From Fragilaria radians (taxonomy: Eukaryota; Bacillariophyta; Fragilariophyceae; Fragilariales; Fragilariaceae), in contig CAAAJI010000015.1 in NCBI GenBank assembly GCA_900642245.1, positions 313,162 to 372,401 of the forward strand: DNA of 59,240 nucleotides. Reading direction: 5' to 3'. The translations under genes were made by a program, and so were the position numbers. The number at the start of each line of letters is the position of its first letter. Positions within the stretch are counted from its first letter, which is position 1. The notes under the pieces were generated by a model. The model saw nothing but the letters and a program-made list of their open reading frames with translations, searched no databases and was not told the DNA's origin. Shown here piece by piece: positions 23,885 to 34,815 of the stretch.

Positions 23885-26833
23885 ATGCGAAGGAGCAACA
23901 GCACAAATGATTCGACAACGAGTGCTGCACCTTTAAAGATGATTTCCAAATCATCGTCATCTCTCATTTTTAGAAATGATCAACAACAAAACATGGCTTC
24001 TCCTTCGGATAATTGGAAGAAAAAGGATTTCGTTACAGAAAAGAGCACGCAGAAACAGGATAGTCTTCATGCTCCATCGAATCGACCATCATATCAGCCC
24101 GAATCAAAAATAAAGGAGGACATTCAGAAGAAATTGATTCGGATTCATAGTCAAATAAGCAATCCAGACGCCAAATCTTCATTAAATCCTGCCGCGAATG
24201 CTAGTTGGCAATTGCTCCAGTCTCCATTAGCATCATACTTCTCCTCGACTAAACCTTCACAAAGCAGCAATTCTCATAATGACTTCCAAAGAATCTCATC
24301 TAACTTAGATCAAAACCCGATGGCAGTTCCAACAGGGGAAACTTCATATCCGTCTGTAGAATCAAGTCTCTTGCCCCATAATTCATTAATTTTCAGTGAC
24401 AATCGCCAAACGGAATGTAGTTCTCCGACAAGCATTCAATCATTACCTGCTAAAAAGAAAAAGAAGCGTTTTTTGATTGAAAAATTAGCTAAGAAAGACG
24501 GCAATCCATTGTCAAATAGAAACGAGCGAACGATGGATCCAGAGGAGGGCGCATTTCCAACTCTCATTAGTGTTAGTGCTCACAATCACCTCGAAAGTAA
24601 ATCGTCGCGAAAAATGGCAAAAAGTCGCAGTTCAAAGTTGATGTCGCCGGATCCGGCAAAGAATTTCTTGTCAAACAGTCAACGTTCTACTCGCCAACTA
24701 ATGATGGTACCAAGTAGGGAAATTTCCGAGCAATCAAAGCTTCCTGGGACAAACAACTTAGAAAATAGATTGGTATCTCATGCTACCCCAGATTCAGAAC
24801 AATTTGATAAATTCAGCCCAACAAAACCTGTATTGTTGTTATCGACAGACACAAATCCTGAAGATCTGATTGATAATCCAAGATCTGGATCCATATTATC
24901 GACAAAAGTTTTGAAAACAGAATTTCCTAGAACCAACCTTAACGCATCATCCAGTACAGCACGTCGCTTGATGATGGTACCAACTTCACATAATCCAGAC
25001 GGGGTTACCAGAAGGGCATCAATGCCAACAGCCCCAACTGCAGAAAACAGTCTTCAACCCTATGCTATCCCAAATACATTGGAGGACGAAAAGAGGCAAT
25101 TTAACTTTAGTTCGCTATCGGGTGTTCAATCATTACCTACTCATAACTTTGAAAATGACAATAGCGAAAAGTTGAATACAAGGTTCAAGTCACCCAGTGC
25201 TCACTTGAAGACATCTTTATCGACTTCAAATTTAACGTCGGCGACAAGGAGTGTATCAAAAACTGCTTCAAACACTAAATTTAAAGCGTCATCGAAATCA
25301 AGTCGTCAATTGATGATGGTACCCACAGGGGAAAACTCTGTTCGCTCGTCGACAGCTAGAACAAATACTTCAGATGTCACGTCACATACAACCTCAAAAT
25401 CATTAAAACTCGAGAATAACAATACTAAAGGGGGGTCATGTACCCCCCTACAGCCAAGCAATTTCGTTCAATCCCCTCCGTATCAGTTACCACATACATC
25501 GCGAGAAGACGCAAGGCAGACGCTTATTCGAATTCACAACCAATTACCAAACTTAGAATCCAAATCATCTTTAATTCCGGCATCAAGAGACAGTTTACAA
25601 TCCTTACAGTCTATTCCCAAGTCCAATTTTTCACCAGGGACGATATCATCGGAAAGTTATGCTTCTACCTCAACCATGAAAGGAGGGAACCTAGACTTTA
25701 ATCCTCAACTGATGATGATACCATCATGGAAGAATTCAGATGGTTTGTCAATAACTAGTAATTACACCGCAGAAAGCAATTTGTTGTCCCAAGGGATATC
25801 ACTTTCTGCTACAAGAGATAATCGAGATAGCTGTAGCGACCCCCTCCAACGCGTAGAATCATCACCTGGACAGAAAGAAAAGTATAAAAATACTTATGGT
25901 GAATCAATGACAAAGAAGCCAAAGTCTCTGAGCGCTCACTTAAAAGCTAATGCTGCAAAAGATGCAGCGAAATCCAGCCATTCGTATTTGAAAGGAAGTC
26001 GTCTTAATCCGCTTTACCCTGTTCGTCATGGTGCAAAGCTACCTGGAGAATACTTTCGATCCTACGGCTTTGACGAAGATCCTGATGCTGTGAAGCCAAA
26101 GATCAAGCGCCGTGACTTAGATGATCGATCCTTTGGTGAATCACGAACAAGTATCACATCCCGAACGACCATCGCTTCTGTTAGTGTTGCCGAACCTAGT
26201 GTCTTTTCTGTTGCATCGGGTAATTCTTCCCATACTTCGGTTGTGACGCGGTCATCTCAAGCCAGCATCCAAAGTGCCCCCGCAGCATTAAATCGTTGGG
26301 AGGTTGATCGTCAAGTTGAAAAATCATCCCTACAGCAAAGCATTGATCCAGGTACATCTCTCTTCAAAATAATTTCTCCTTCCCCAAATGTAGGTTCAAA
26401 TACTTTGCCGTCTTCAAGTGATGATGTACATATTTCAAGAAAAGTCGATCCTAATGAAGAAGCATGGATGAATGATGCTAAAGGAGTACCTCATAAAGTT
26501 TGTATTTCGTTTCGACGACTGACACTTCGATCGAATATGCGAGAGCTTCGAGATAATTTAACCTACGAAGCCGCTACGGATCCATCTCCTAATCGAAAAA
26601 GAAATTTTAGTGCTCCTCCACGACCGCCCTTAACCATATCACCACCGGACAAAGATATCAATGGGATTTCATCTCAACTTCAAGCTACTAAACTATCTCC
26701 CGACTTGCCAGGAAATGACAATAATAATAATGTAGATATTGAACATGTTAGTGTTGAAAAGTCCAACAAGGAAAAGAAAAAGAAATCTAAGAAAGAGAAG
26801 AAGAAATCTAAGAAAAAAAGCAAGTCAGGATGA
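23885..26833 (+). CDS. 982-residue low-complexity protein with LMMVP repeats
   Basis: A single long frame starts at the first ATG (23885, MRRSNS). It has no signal peptide, membrane segment or known domain. It is Ser-, Asn- and Lys-rich and modular. A short motif, RQLMMVP or close variants followed by Pro/Thr-Gly-Glu-Asn-like residues, recurs at about residues 145, 270, 360, 474 and 607. A block reading LIRIHxQ with downstream KSSL occurs twice, at about 80 and 544. SAHLK and QSLP segments also recur. A better-ordered part near the C-terminus contains FRSYGFDEDPDAVKPKIKRR and, near 855, AWMNDAKGVPHKVCISFRR. It ends in a run of Lys/Glu/Ser (KKKKSKKEKKKSKKKSKS), plausibly nuclear or nucleic-acid binding. 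I do not recognise the family. The frame's length and internal duplications show that it is a real gene. Confidence 0.8.
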   Translation: MRRSNSTNDSTTSAAPLKMISKSSSSLIFRNDQQQNMASPSDNWKKKDFVTEKSTQKQDSLHAPSNRPSYQPESKIKEDIQKKLIRIHSQISNPDAKSSLNPAANASWQLLQSPLASYFSSTKPSQSSNSHNDFQRISSNLDQNPMAVPTGETSYPSVESSLLPHNSLIFSDNRQTECSSPTSIQSLPAKKKKKRFLIEKLAKKDGNPLSNRNERTMDPEEGAFPTLISVSAHNHLESKSSRKMAKSRSSKLMSPDPAKNFLSNSQRSTRQLMMVPSREISEQSKLPGTNNLENRLVSHATPDSEQFDKFSPTKPVLLLSTDTNPEDLIDNPRSGSILSTKVLKTEFPRTNLNASSSTARRLMMVPTSHNPDGVTRRASMPTAPTAENSLQPYAIPNTLEDEKRQFNFSSLSGVQSLPTHNFENDNSEKLNTRFKSPSAHLKTSLSTSNLTSATRSVSKTASNTKFKASSKSSRQLMMVPTGENSVRSSTARTNTSDVTSHTTSKSLKLENNNTKGGSCTPLQPSNFVQSPPYQLPHTSREDARQTLIRIHNQLPNLESKSSLIPASRDSLQSLQSIPKSNFSPGTISSESYASTSTMKGGNLDFNPQLMMIPSWKNSDGLSITSNYTAESNLLSQGISLSATRDNRDSCSDPLQRVESSPGQKEKYKNTYGESMTKKPKSLSAHLKANAAKDAAKSSHSYLKGSRLNPLYPVRHGAKLPGEYFRSYGFDEDPDAVKPKIKRRDLDDRSFGESRTSITSRTTIASVSVAEPSVFSVASGNSSHTSVVTRSSQASIQSAPAALNRWEVDRQVEKSSLQQSIDPGTSLFKIISPSPNVGSNTLPSSSDDVHISRKVDPNEEAWMNDAKGVPHKVCISFRRLTLRSNMRELRDNLTYEAATDPSPNRKRNFSAPPRPPLTISPPDKDINGISSQLQATKLSPDLPGNDNNNNVDIEHVSVEKSNKEKKKKSKKEKKKSKKKSKSG

Positions 26834-28898
26834 ACAAAGGATGTCTTGATATCAGTAAAGGAGATATTCATGTCGGTCATGTACGAAACACCGTTTTCAT
26901 CGCTATTTTGAGCAGTATAGCTTACGGCTAAAACAATATATTAGATTCAAGACTTAAAGCTGATTGTCTAAGCTCATGTAATTTTCTCCCAAAATTTTTG
27001 CCATGGAATGATCATCTCAAGGTGGAATGTGCACTTGCAGGAAATTTAGTATATAAAGAGATTCTTGAATTTGGCCTCTCGAATTCTCAACAATCACATG
27101 TACCATTTTTCTGAAGGCATTTTTGTTGTCATGAAGCCAAGGTTTAATTCAAAGGTCACAGACAGGTAGAGGAATCTATGTGCAATGGTTTCAAAGCATT
27201 GAACTCTTTAGATATGATACGTAGCTGCACAAATAGACAAAAAGTTTTCAAAAATAGATTACACAGCCTTCATGGCTAGGAGAATGGAAATGGTACCTCT
27301 TGACCCACACATTAAATCATAACATAATCACTAGATATCTGCTTAACTTTCCATATTGTCATCGTTTAAAACACAAGATATAGTTGTCGCATGGCATTAT
27401 CATACAACATAGAACCTTTAACGCTTTTTGTTGCTTCCCAAGTCTCATTTTGCCCCATATTTTTAGGTAGGTGTTGCACATAATGCTTTGGTGACGGCCT
27501 GGTGTTCAATAAATAGTGCAGCTTCTGGGTGAGGATATCAACGAAGCCAGATCTGATCAAAGGTCATGGAAATCTCTATGGCTTGTTTGCTGGAATCCAG
27601 GCCAGTGCTATGCTATATCAATGATGGAAAGGGCTTACAGTTTGATTCCATTGCTGTGAACATCAATGCAATTCCAAGGACCAAGCAGATTGACTTGACA
27701 TACTTGCCATGGGGAACAATGCTGGATGTAAAGAAGAAAGTTTTACAAATAGTATTCTTTGCCAATAGGACAGTTTTTGACATTGGGTGTGCTTTTTTCT
27801 TCTTTATTGAGGGTGTAGAATTGGTATATCAACAATAGTAGCTCTCCACGATGATTTAAGTGTGTGTGATACCCTTGGAGAATGCAAGGGACATGATATC
27901 AAACAGCTTAATCGTGTCTTTGTTGCGAATAATGCTATGCCAATATAGACTTTTGTTGAGTGGTCAATTGCTAATTGTTTTGAATGTGAATAATTGTTGC
28001 ACTGTTGATGATGTTGAGTGGCTTGAGAATCGATGGGGGAAAATGTCTTCATCCAAAAGCTCTGTCCATGTGATATATCTTTTTCTTTTGATAAAGCAGA
28101 ATTACAAATCAATCATTGGATGTGAGGGAATCATGGAGTCCACCGTGTCTTGATATTGAGAACTTTGTGACTTTCATGGTACTCATTGTGGATTTAATTT
28201 GTTATTGCAATAAAGTTGCTTTTTTGTATCATCATTTTTTGCATCATTATTACCGAAGCCTGCAAGAATCTTATTAATTCCTTACAATTGTTTGGCATTT
28301 TTTTTGCCAAAAGTCTGTCCGTTTCCTTCCGTATTTCCCAGTGGATGGTGCTGTCTTTTCTAAGTGATACATCTCTCTTACTATTGCATACACGACATTT
28401 CATTCAGAATTGAAAAACACTAGCAAATTATTGCAAAAGAGTATGATTAAAATTTAGACTCACACTTGGAAATGGACTGCACTGGAATACCTGTTATCAC
28501 GAAAACTGCTTACAAAGGGCACACATTTTTGCAGAAATTGTAGCAACATAATCGGATGTGATCAACGTCATTTCCAGTTTTTAAATGGGAACGAAAAATC
28601 GTTTCAGTTGGCAAGCATAACAAATAATTGGGCAACGCAAGTTGTTGTCGAAAAAAACTCTCATTAACGCCTGATCTAAGTATAATCTAAGTTCTTTAAT
28701 CGCAGTGTCGCAGTGGTTAAACACAGGATTACTCTGAAACGGGGATGCAAATACAAAAAAATTTCAAAGTTCCTAAATCCAGGGAACAATAGGAATTTTC
28801 AAAGAGAGAGTCACAATCGCGCAGGATGGTAACCAACAGGATTTAAATTCAAACCAACCGACATTATCCTCCTTGTTTGAGTTCCTTCTCCCAATAAC
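26834..28898. other. Intergenic with possible decayed coding sequence
   Basis: Between about 27366 and 28400 several overlapping short frames on both strands have protein-like composition. On the plus strand a broken frame reads ALHDDLSVCDTLGECKGHD and later FVEWSIANCFECE before stops. This suggests a mutated transposon or pseudogene, but I cannot identify the family or strand. The last 200 bases are the upstream region of the glycosyltransferase gene. Confidence 0.35.
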
Positions 28899-30191
28899 AT
28901 GATCACCGGAACAAATATTGGATATTATCCATTGCTAGGATCTCTAATCATAGGTTTCATAGTGATCCTCATCGATGTGAAGAATCTTAGAATCCCCACC
29001 GCCTTACACGTAACATACAAAACAAACATTACGAACAACGCATCAGAAGAAATTGAGTTTCCAGATATCAACAAAACCGAAGACTCTACGTTCATGGCAT
29101 TCCATTGGACTCAAAAGCACCAGAACATATCTCAGAATGTGACTACCATAAATATTACGTCTCTACATTCAAGTAGTTACAGAAGATCCCAATTGTTTAT
29201 GACATCCGTAGATCACGAGTTTCTATCCGATGTCAATTTACTGAAACAGCAATTGGAAGAAAACAACTACATTTCTTCGCGCTGCAAATCTATTCCATCA
29301 CGTCAACTCTTTGATAAATGTTATGGATTAGGAACGACATTATCACGCTTGAATGAGATCATGGTACGTCGTATGATATGGCGTCGAGTTCGACTTGTTG
29401 ACATTGACAGCATTACATGTGGCTGGTTTCAACGAGATGAAACAAAAGTGTGCAATACCATGTTTGGAGATTGCTATTTCCCAGCTCTCACTACAGGTCG
29501 TCATCGGACTGTCAGCAATTCGAGTGCGGTGGGACCTTGTCTAGTCACAAGATGGTTCCTATACAAGTATTCCTTCGAGGTATATGTTGTGGCACACTTT
29601 TCATGGCTTATAGGAGTCTCTCATTCGACGTCATCTCTATCTTCTTCGCTGCCGTCGTCAGTGTTGGAGAAAGACCATGATTCAAAGTCATGTATCGCGC
29701 TTCAAATTCGTCGTGGTGATGCTTGCATTAATGCAGATCGTGCTTGTTTCTCCTATGATACTTACTTCAAGGCTGTCGAATTCTTTGTAGACAGCTATCC
29801 TAGCCTAACCGAGATTCTAGTCGTTACGGATGCGGATGATTTTCCAATGACTAAATTTCAACAATTGGGCAAGAAAGTAATCTATGCTGCAGAAATTGAT
29901 CGTCAAAAATATAATGTTGACCATCTCAAGAATTTTTCCATTGATGTATGGACACCTGAAAATAGAGATCTCAGGAATGCTACTTCTGAATTGATATCGG
30001 AAGTCTCAAACGCTGTTCAGTGTCAAGTATTTGTTGGTACACTTACATCCGGTGTAGGAAAATGGATTTTGCGAGAAATGATAGCGCTCCAAGGAAGAAT
30101 ACCACCTTTTTATTCCCTGGAAGGTTGTTTGGCAAATCTCGCTCAATGGAGGGATTTTACAAACACAAAATGCGAAGAGCCATTTATGTAA
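28899..30191 (+). CDS. Fucosyltransferase-like type II membrane protein
   Basis: A single exon of 430 codons. After four or five polar residues there is one hydrophobic helix (about residues 9-27, LLGSLIIGFIVILI), then a stem region with several N-glycosylation sequons, the layout of a Golgi type II glycosyltransferase. In the lumenal part, LQIRRGDAC at about residues 267-275 resembles the GDP-fucose-binding H/I-x-R-R-G-D element of the alpha-1,6/O-fucosyltransferase superfamily. Near 380-393, GTLTSGVGKWILRE followed by a PPFYSLEGC segment closes the domain. LTEILVVTDADDF fits the preceding Rossmann strand. Sugar and acceptor are not provable from sequence. It converges with the next gene, with 313 bp between the stop codons. 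Confidence 0.6.
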   Translation: MITGTNIGYYPLLGSLIIGFIVILIDVKNLRIPTALHVTYKTNITNNASEEIEFPDINKTEDSTFMAFHWTQKHQNISQNVTTINITSLHSSSYRRSQLFMTSVDHEFLSDVNLLKQQLEENNYISSRCKSIPSRQLFDKCYGLGTTLSRLNEIMVRRMIWRRVRLVDIDSITCGWFQRDETKVCNTMFGDCYFPALTTGRHRTVSNSSAVGPCLVTRWFLYKYSFEVYVVAHFSWLIGVSHSTSSLSSSLPSSVLEKDHDSKSCIALQIRRGDACINADRACFSYDTYFKAVEFFVDSYPSLTEILVVTDADDFPMTKFQQLGKKVIYAAEIDRQKYNVDHLKNFSIDVWTPENRDLRNATSELISEVSNAVQCQVFVGTLTSGVGKWILREMIALQGRIPPFYSLEGCLANLAQWRDFTNTKCEEPFM

Positions 30192-30504
30192 CAATAAGTT
30201 ATTTGAAACTAAGTGTAAAGCATTGAAGTTACATCCATATTTGTAGCACTGACAGCATTAATGTTTCCATGTAAAAGAGGAAAGGGTATGTAAATGCATA
30301 GTCGTCAATGATAAATTTAAAACAGTAAAAATTGTCGGAATACATTATGAAAAGGACTATCCTAAGAAGTCAAAGTTGGGAAAATGTGTTGATAGTTTGA
30401 AAACGACCGGTATTATATGATTACTACTTCTTTCTCTCTCTTCTGTCTTTACCCTCTTTTGTTACTTATCAAATTTTCTTCTCTGGTATAAAATGTTCTT
30501 CCAG
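30192..30504. other. Convergent 3' intergenic spacer
   Basis: AT-rich spacer between two convergent genes; it should hold both polyadenylation regions. Nothing else is visible. Confidence 0.5.
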
Positions 30505-32118
30505 TTATGCTTCTACAAATTTTGTAGACATATGAGAAGGTCCCCGATTTGATGATGGTGGTTCCATTCGTTCTGAAATTTGTCTATTCCCACCACGATA
30601 ACTATGATCATGACGACCTTCCACAATCGGCTTCCTTGGAAGCGAAGATGATGAATTGTGATGATTGCCATAGCCCTTATGCTCTTTGTTCGTTGAGGTT
30701 TCAGGCCCGGCACCACCACCGCTTCCAGTATTTTGATTGATCCCGCAATTCCATATGGAATTCAATCCACGAGTTATACCCAGGGATGAACCGAACATAT
30801 CGTTGCATGGATCATTCAGCGGAGAAAATTCTTGACGTGTAGAACTTGTACGGTTATTATTATTCTCCATAACTCCACGCCTTGCAGGATCACGTGGATG
30901 TCCATTCAACTTGGTGTTGTTGCTGTTAGTTGAGCTCATATGTCTTGCTTTTGTCGATGATGTTGGCGACATAGGATTACTAATAACGCTGCCGCTGGGA
31001 CTATGTTGTTGAAGATGATGATGATGATGCAGCTGTTGTACAGAAGAAGGCGGGCTACCGAGAGTGAAAGGTGAACCACGTTTTCGAGTGGTAGGACTTA
31101 AAACAGGAGATGGAGTCCCACGTGGTCGATTTACAGCCAATAACGTATCGTCGGGAAGACCTTCAGCCTCCCGTAACTTCTTAGATCCATCACGAACAAG
31201 TTGCTTCATCTCATCATATTCTCCCATTATAAAAAGTGATACCATTTGACTTTCCTTCTCATCTCCGTACTTGAATAAATCATGTTAGTAAACGTTTAAA
31301 ACAGAAAATTATCCTTGACAAACAATAAATTAGGTTTTCATTTCCGAGTCTCTTACCTGTCTACCTGATGTCACAGCCTCTTCCACCAAATCCTTAGCTT
31401 GGTCGATTTTCGCGGCCTGTCGAGATTTCTCTCCCCTTTTCGTCTTACTCGTGGCTGAATTTGAAGATCGATTGTGACGTGTAGCACGGGCGTTTTGGGT
31501 TAGAATGGTACCGTCCTTGGCAACCGTAATACCTCTAAATATTTGTGCTGTTTGGATGGCAACAGCAACACCGGCACCGCCAGCTGTCGAGGACGAATCC
31601 TCACTCCCTGAATACATTAGTGCTGGAGGTATGTCTTCAGATGCAAAAGGTCCAAGGATTTGTCCCTCATATGGTCTTGGCGAAACAGATGCTGAATGAA
31701 TACCAACGTATTCAGACTCTAGGTTCAGTTTGTAACAGCGCTGTCGAATAGCACATTCTGGCGGTGGTGGAGAGTAAGGGAGTGTTAATGTTGCAGTATT
31801 TGTATCTCTTTCTTCAGTAATCATAGGTTGAGGAGTTGGTTGGTTTTGATGATATTGATTATGCTGTTGATGCATTCCTGCACGTGGTGGAAGCATGGAT
31901 GATGCTTCATGAGGAGAAAAGTTATTGTTAGTAGCTTGGTCTGCATTGTAGTAGTGACCACCAGCACGGGCTTCCTGATGTCGTTTCTGTTCTTGTTGAT
32001 GTGCGACTGTTAGCGGTGTCGCAGAATTGTCTGAGGACGTAGTCATTTCATCCCGATAACGATGGGGCTTCGCAATACCCTCTACAGTTGCCGAGGGCAG
32101 CGTGGAACACTGCCCCAT
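30505..32118 (-). CDS. Predicted myristoylated Gln/Ser-rich protein, 2 exons
   Basis: Read on the minus strand, exon 1 is 32118-31357 and exon 2 is 31269-30505, joined in frame across an 87-bp GTAAGA...AAG intron to give 508 residues. The start MGQCST carries Gly2 and a nearby Cys4, the pattern of N-myristoylation plus palmitoylation, so anchoring to a membrane inner face is likely. Residues 15-130 are His/Gln/Asn-rich and disordered. Two ordered blocks follow: RQRCYKLNLESEYVGIHS with PYEGQILGPFASEDIPPAL, and a helical region AKIDQAKDLVEEAVTSGRQ running through the splice join into IMGEYDEMKQLVRDGSKKL. The rest is Ser/Pro/His-rich with a short CAT (His) microsatellite. I do not recognise the family. 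The splice join through a continuous helix supports the gene model. Confidence 0.78.
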
Positions 32119-33978
32119 GGCAGCTTGAATAAGATAGCTGAAATGAGACGAAATGGTTCCACTGTTAGATTGTCCCGATATTGGACAACCTACACAGAAG
32201 CAAGCGTTGCGCGAAGATGTTTTGGATGGATGAATCGTTCGTTCGAGAACTTATATTGAATTATGATGTCCTTCGTAAATCGTGTTGTTGTCGACTTTGA
32301 ACCGAAGATGTTCCCTTGACTCAATATTAATGCCTGAGTTACAACCTGATCTGTCAAAGGAATAAGTATCTTTCCCGCTTTTTGCCTTTATGAATCGATA
32401 AGAAAGGCTTGTGCTGTATCGATCAAAGAAGCAAGATGCGAGGTAGGTCGATCGGTTTTTAATATGGCTTGATAAGATTTTCTAAATTTCAAGACGACAA
32501 TCCGCAAGTAGGAGAGGAAATTGTGAGGTGCGCTTCGCCAAGGGCGATCGACATCGCTGAAGGTCATCCAAGAAATAGCTTTAACAGCCTTGCAGGCGTT
32601 ATCAATTTCTTCAAATCTATATACAAATATTATCGCTGAGATAGGAAATTTCGCCAGTGGTACTTTTGACCCAAGATTCGGAGAAGATACTACTAGCATG
32701 CTATCGATAATACTGGACTAGCATTTCTTTCGCAGCAAGCAAATCTTCCCAAAAAAATATTGGAAGATCTTTTTGAAACATGTCTTGAAAAATACGTTTT
32801 ATTAAGAATCCAGATGACACCTGTTTTGAATAAAGTCTCACTAGCAATGATAGAGTCAGGTAAAGAAGTTAAAGGATGGTTTATTTCCATCCAAGATGTT
32901 GAATCCTTTTGTTCAGTCACATTTGAGTTCCATGGAAAAAGTATAGAACTTGATTTTTTGTTGATTTGGATCATGTGATTGCTAAGCAGAGGAGGTCAAA
33001 TATGTCCTTAACTGGCTCTAGCGTTGATCCTGGTGGTAGTTTGTATGTAGATATATCTTTTTGGAGAATATTCGGAAAAGTTTATTCTAGGCTTTTAAGT
33101 GTTGATGACAAGTATTGGAGAGTCTTCTTTAAGGGTAAAGAGCATTTAAGGTTGATAATTGTTTAATGATTAAATAATTGGAGAACCCCAATGGAACGGC
33201 ATGGTCAAGATGGAATTCCTAAATTTATATAGACATTCATTCCTTGTTAAAATGACGGATTGGAGGGTGATTTGAGATTAGTATGCTTGCCGATGGTCTG
33301 CCAACAGGGAAGGGGGCAAAGAACTAAACGTTCCCTCTTCAACACTAAGTGGCTAAATAACTTAAGGACAATATTTTAGGCACACATGAAATTCAACGCT
33401 TTCAAATATTCATGCCGATGTTTTACATGGAATAACAAAGTTCACTTAAGTTAGTTAGCATTGAATTTCATTCCAGATGATATTGCAAGACTTCAATGCA
33501 TCTGATGGGGAAGAATCCGGTGAAAGATGTTAGAAAGAATTTAGATCTATTTTCAAGTATCATGGCATTCATGAATGTCGAATGACAGAGAATCTTGAAA
33601 CAAGTTAACGATTTGATGTATTGTTCTGTTTTATGAAGCCTTTGAATACACTATGAAATGGTCTTTTTTCATAACCTTTCATATATGTAATTCTTCAAGA
33701 AGGCAAATATTCCTTTCATTATGTATCTTCTTGATTGCGTCAAAAAACACTACTTGAGATAATTGTCGGCAACAAGCTCATTAAATTACGTCACTATAGA
33801 ATATCTTTGACTGTAGAATCTTATTGTGAGAATAAACTAATTTCCTTAACATCCAGATAATCCATCACAGTAAAATAACATGTGATATGAAAAAATTCCA
33901 TGGGGGAATAAAAGCTCTAATTCTGTTTTATGAGATATATAGTAGGACTCAACTTATTTCATATGATGTATAAATGGT
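32119..33978. other. Intergenic, unassigned frames
   Basis: Two adjacent minus-strand frames (32974-32693 and 32699-32388) total about 195 codons and overlap at the join in different phases. They look protein-like but match nothing I recognise and have no splice sites joining them. They may be remnants of a broken gene. The first 100 bases are the upstream region of the myristoylated gene. Confidence 0.35.
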
Positions 33979-34815
33979 TCACATATCATCCGTGAACTTT
34001 GGGAAAACGCGTCTTGATTCCTTTCTTTCGGATTGCAAAGTACCTTCTGTTGAGGGTTTGACTCTGTGACTTTTCCGTTTTGATGTCCTCTTTTCACAAT
34101 CAGATGATGCGTCCAAGCAAGGAAACTCAACCTGCATCTGACCGTGCATAACGTTTCTCTTTTCTTTTGCGAAGGCGCTTCTGTTGTCACTAAAAAAGTG
34201 TCTCCATTCGATTAGTAACTTCTCGTGACCTTTCCATTCTGGAGACTCAAGATAATCTGAAACATTCGGAAAGTCGTTTTGGCAATCAAGTAAAAGCGAC
34301 TGCGACGAATCGAATATGCTAGGAAATTGTTGATTCGAATTGGACTTTTGGTTTTCATAGAGAATTGGAGATCGTTTCATTTGCGGTGACAAACAAGACT
34401 TGTGCCTTGTAGATACTAAGATATCTTCCATTACAGCAGCAATGTCATGATCAATACTTGCTCCCAACCGAACATGTTCTTTGGGTGCCTCTCTCTCTAG
34501 ACATTCCTTGTATAAGTCCTCCATCCAGTCCATTTCATCCATGGATAATTGGCTAATAGGTGTTTTGGCTTCATGTGTAGGAAGATGCAGATCAAAAAAA
34601 TATCCTTCTTTCCTTTCTTTCTTGCTTCTTCTTGGTGTTATCCTGCTCAAGTTTGGATCTGATGATTGCGATTCCTTCGCCATTAATTTTCCAGACACAG
34701 CCGTCTTCAAAACTTTGCTGACAACAAGATGGCTTGGCGGAGAACACACATATTTGTCTGCTTTTGCCTCGTGGATAGTTTGAGATTGATTCTTTCGCTG
34801 CTTGTAAGGATTCAT
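33979..34815 (-). CDS. Paralogous family member 1 (DYLxSPEW family)
   Basis: A 278-codon single-exon gene on the minus strand starting at ATG 34815. It is basic and mostly disordered, with no signal peptide or membrane span. Two blocks are shared with the gene at 57000-57962: an acidic/aromatic block (SQLSMDEMDWMEDLYKECLE here, with ISIEDPDWLDDLYSES in the other) at about residues 88-107, and a helical block (YLESPEWKGHEKLLIEW here, YLASPEWQKHEKILLDW in the other) at about 187-205. Both proteins end in a Lys/Arg/Ser-rich tail. Conservation of two spaced blocks within otherwise different sequence shows common descent and selection on those blocks. Short linear binding motifs are a reasonable inference; the actual function is unknown. 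Confidence 0.78.
   Translation of the reverse strand: MNPYKQRKNQSQTIHEAKADKYVCSPPSHLVVSKVLKTAVSGKLMAKESQSSDPNLSRITPRRSKKERKEGYFFDLHLPTHEAKTPISQLSMDEMDWMEDLYKECLEREAPKEHVRLGASIDHDIAAVMEDILVSTRHKSCLSPQMKRSPILYENQKSNSNQQFPSIFDSSQSLLLDCQNDFPNVSDYLESPEWKGHEKLLIEWRHFFSDNRSAFAKEKRNVMHGQMQVEFPCLDASSDCEKRTSKRKSHRVKPSTEGTLQSERKESRRVFPKFTDDM

Noticed and set aside
28700..28780. tRNA-like segment with an A-box-like GCAGTGGTTAAAC
   Set aside because: There is no matching B box (GGTTCGAATCC) and the arms do not pair, so it is not a tRNA gene.
32388..32974. Two minus-strand frames as a single gene
   Set aside because: They overlap out of phase, have no intron signals, and match no known domain.
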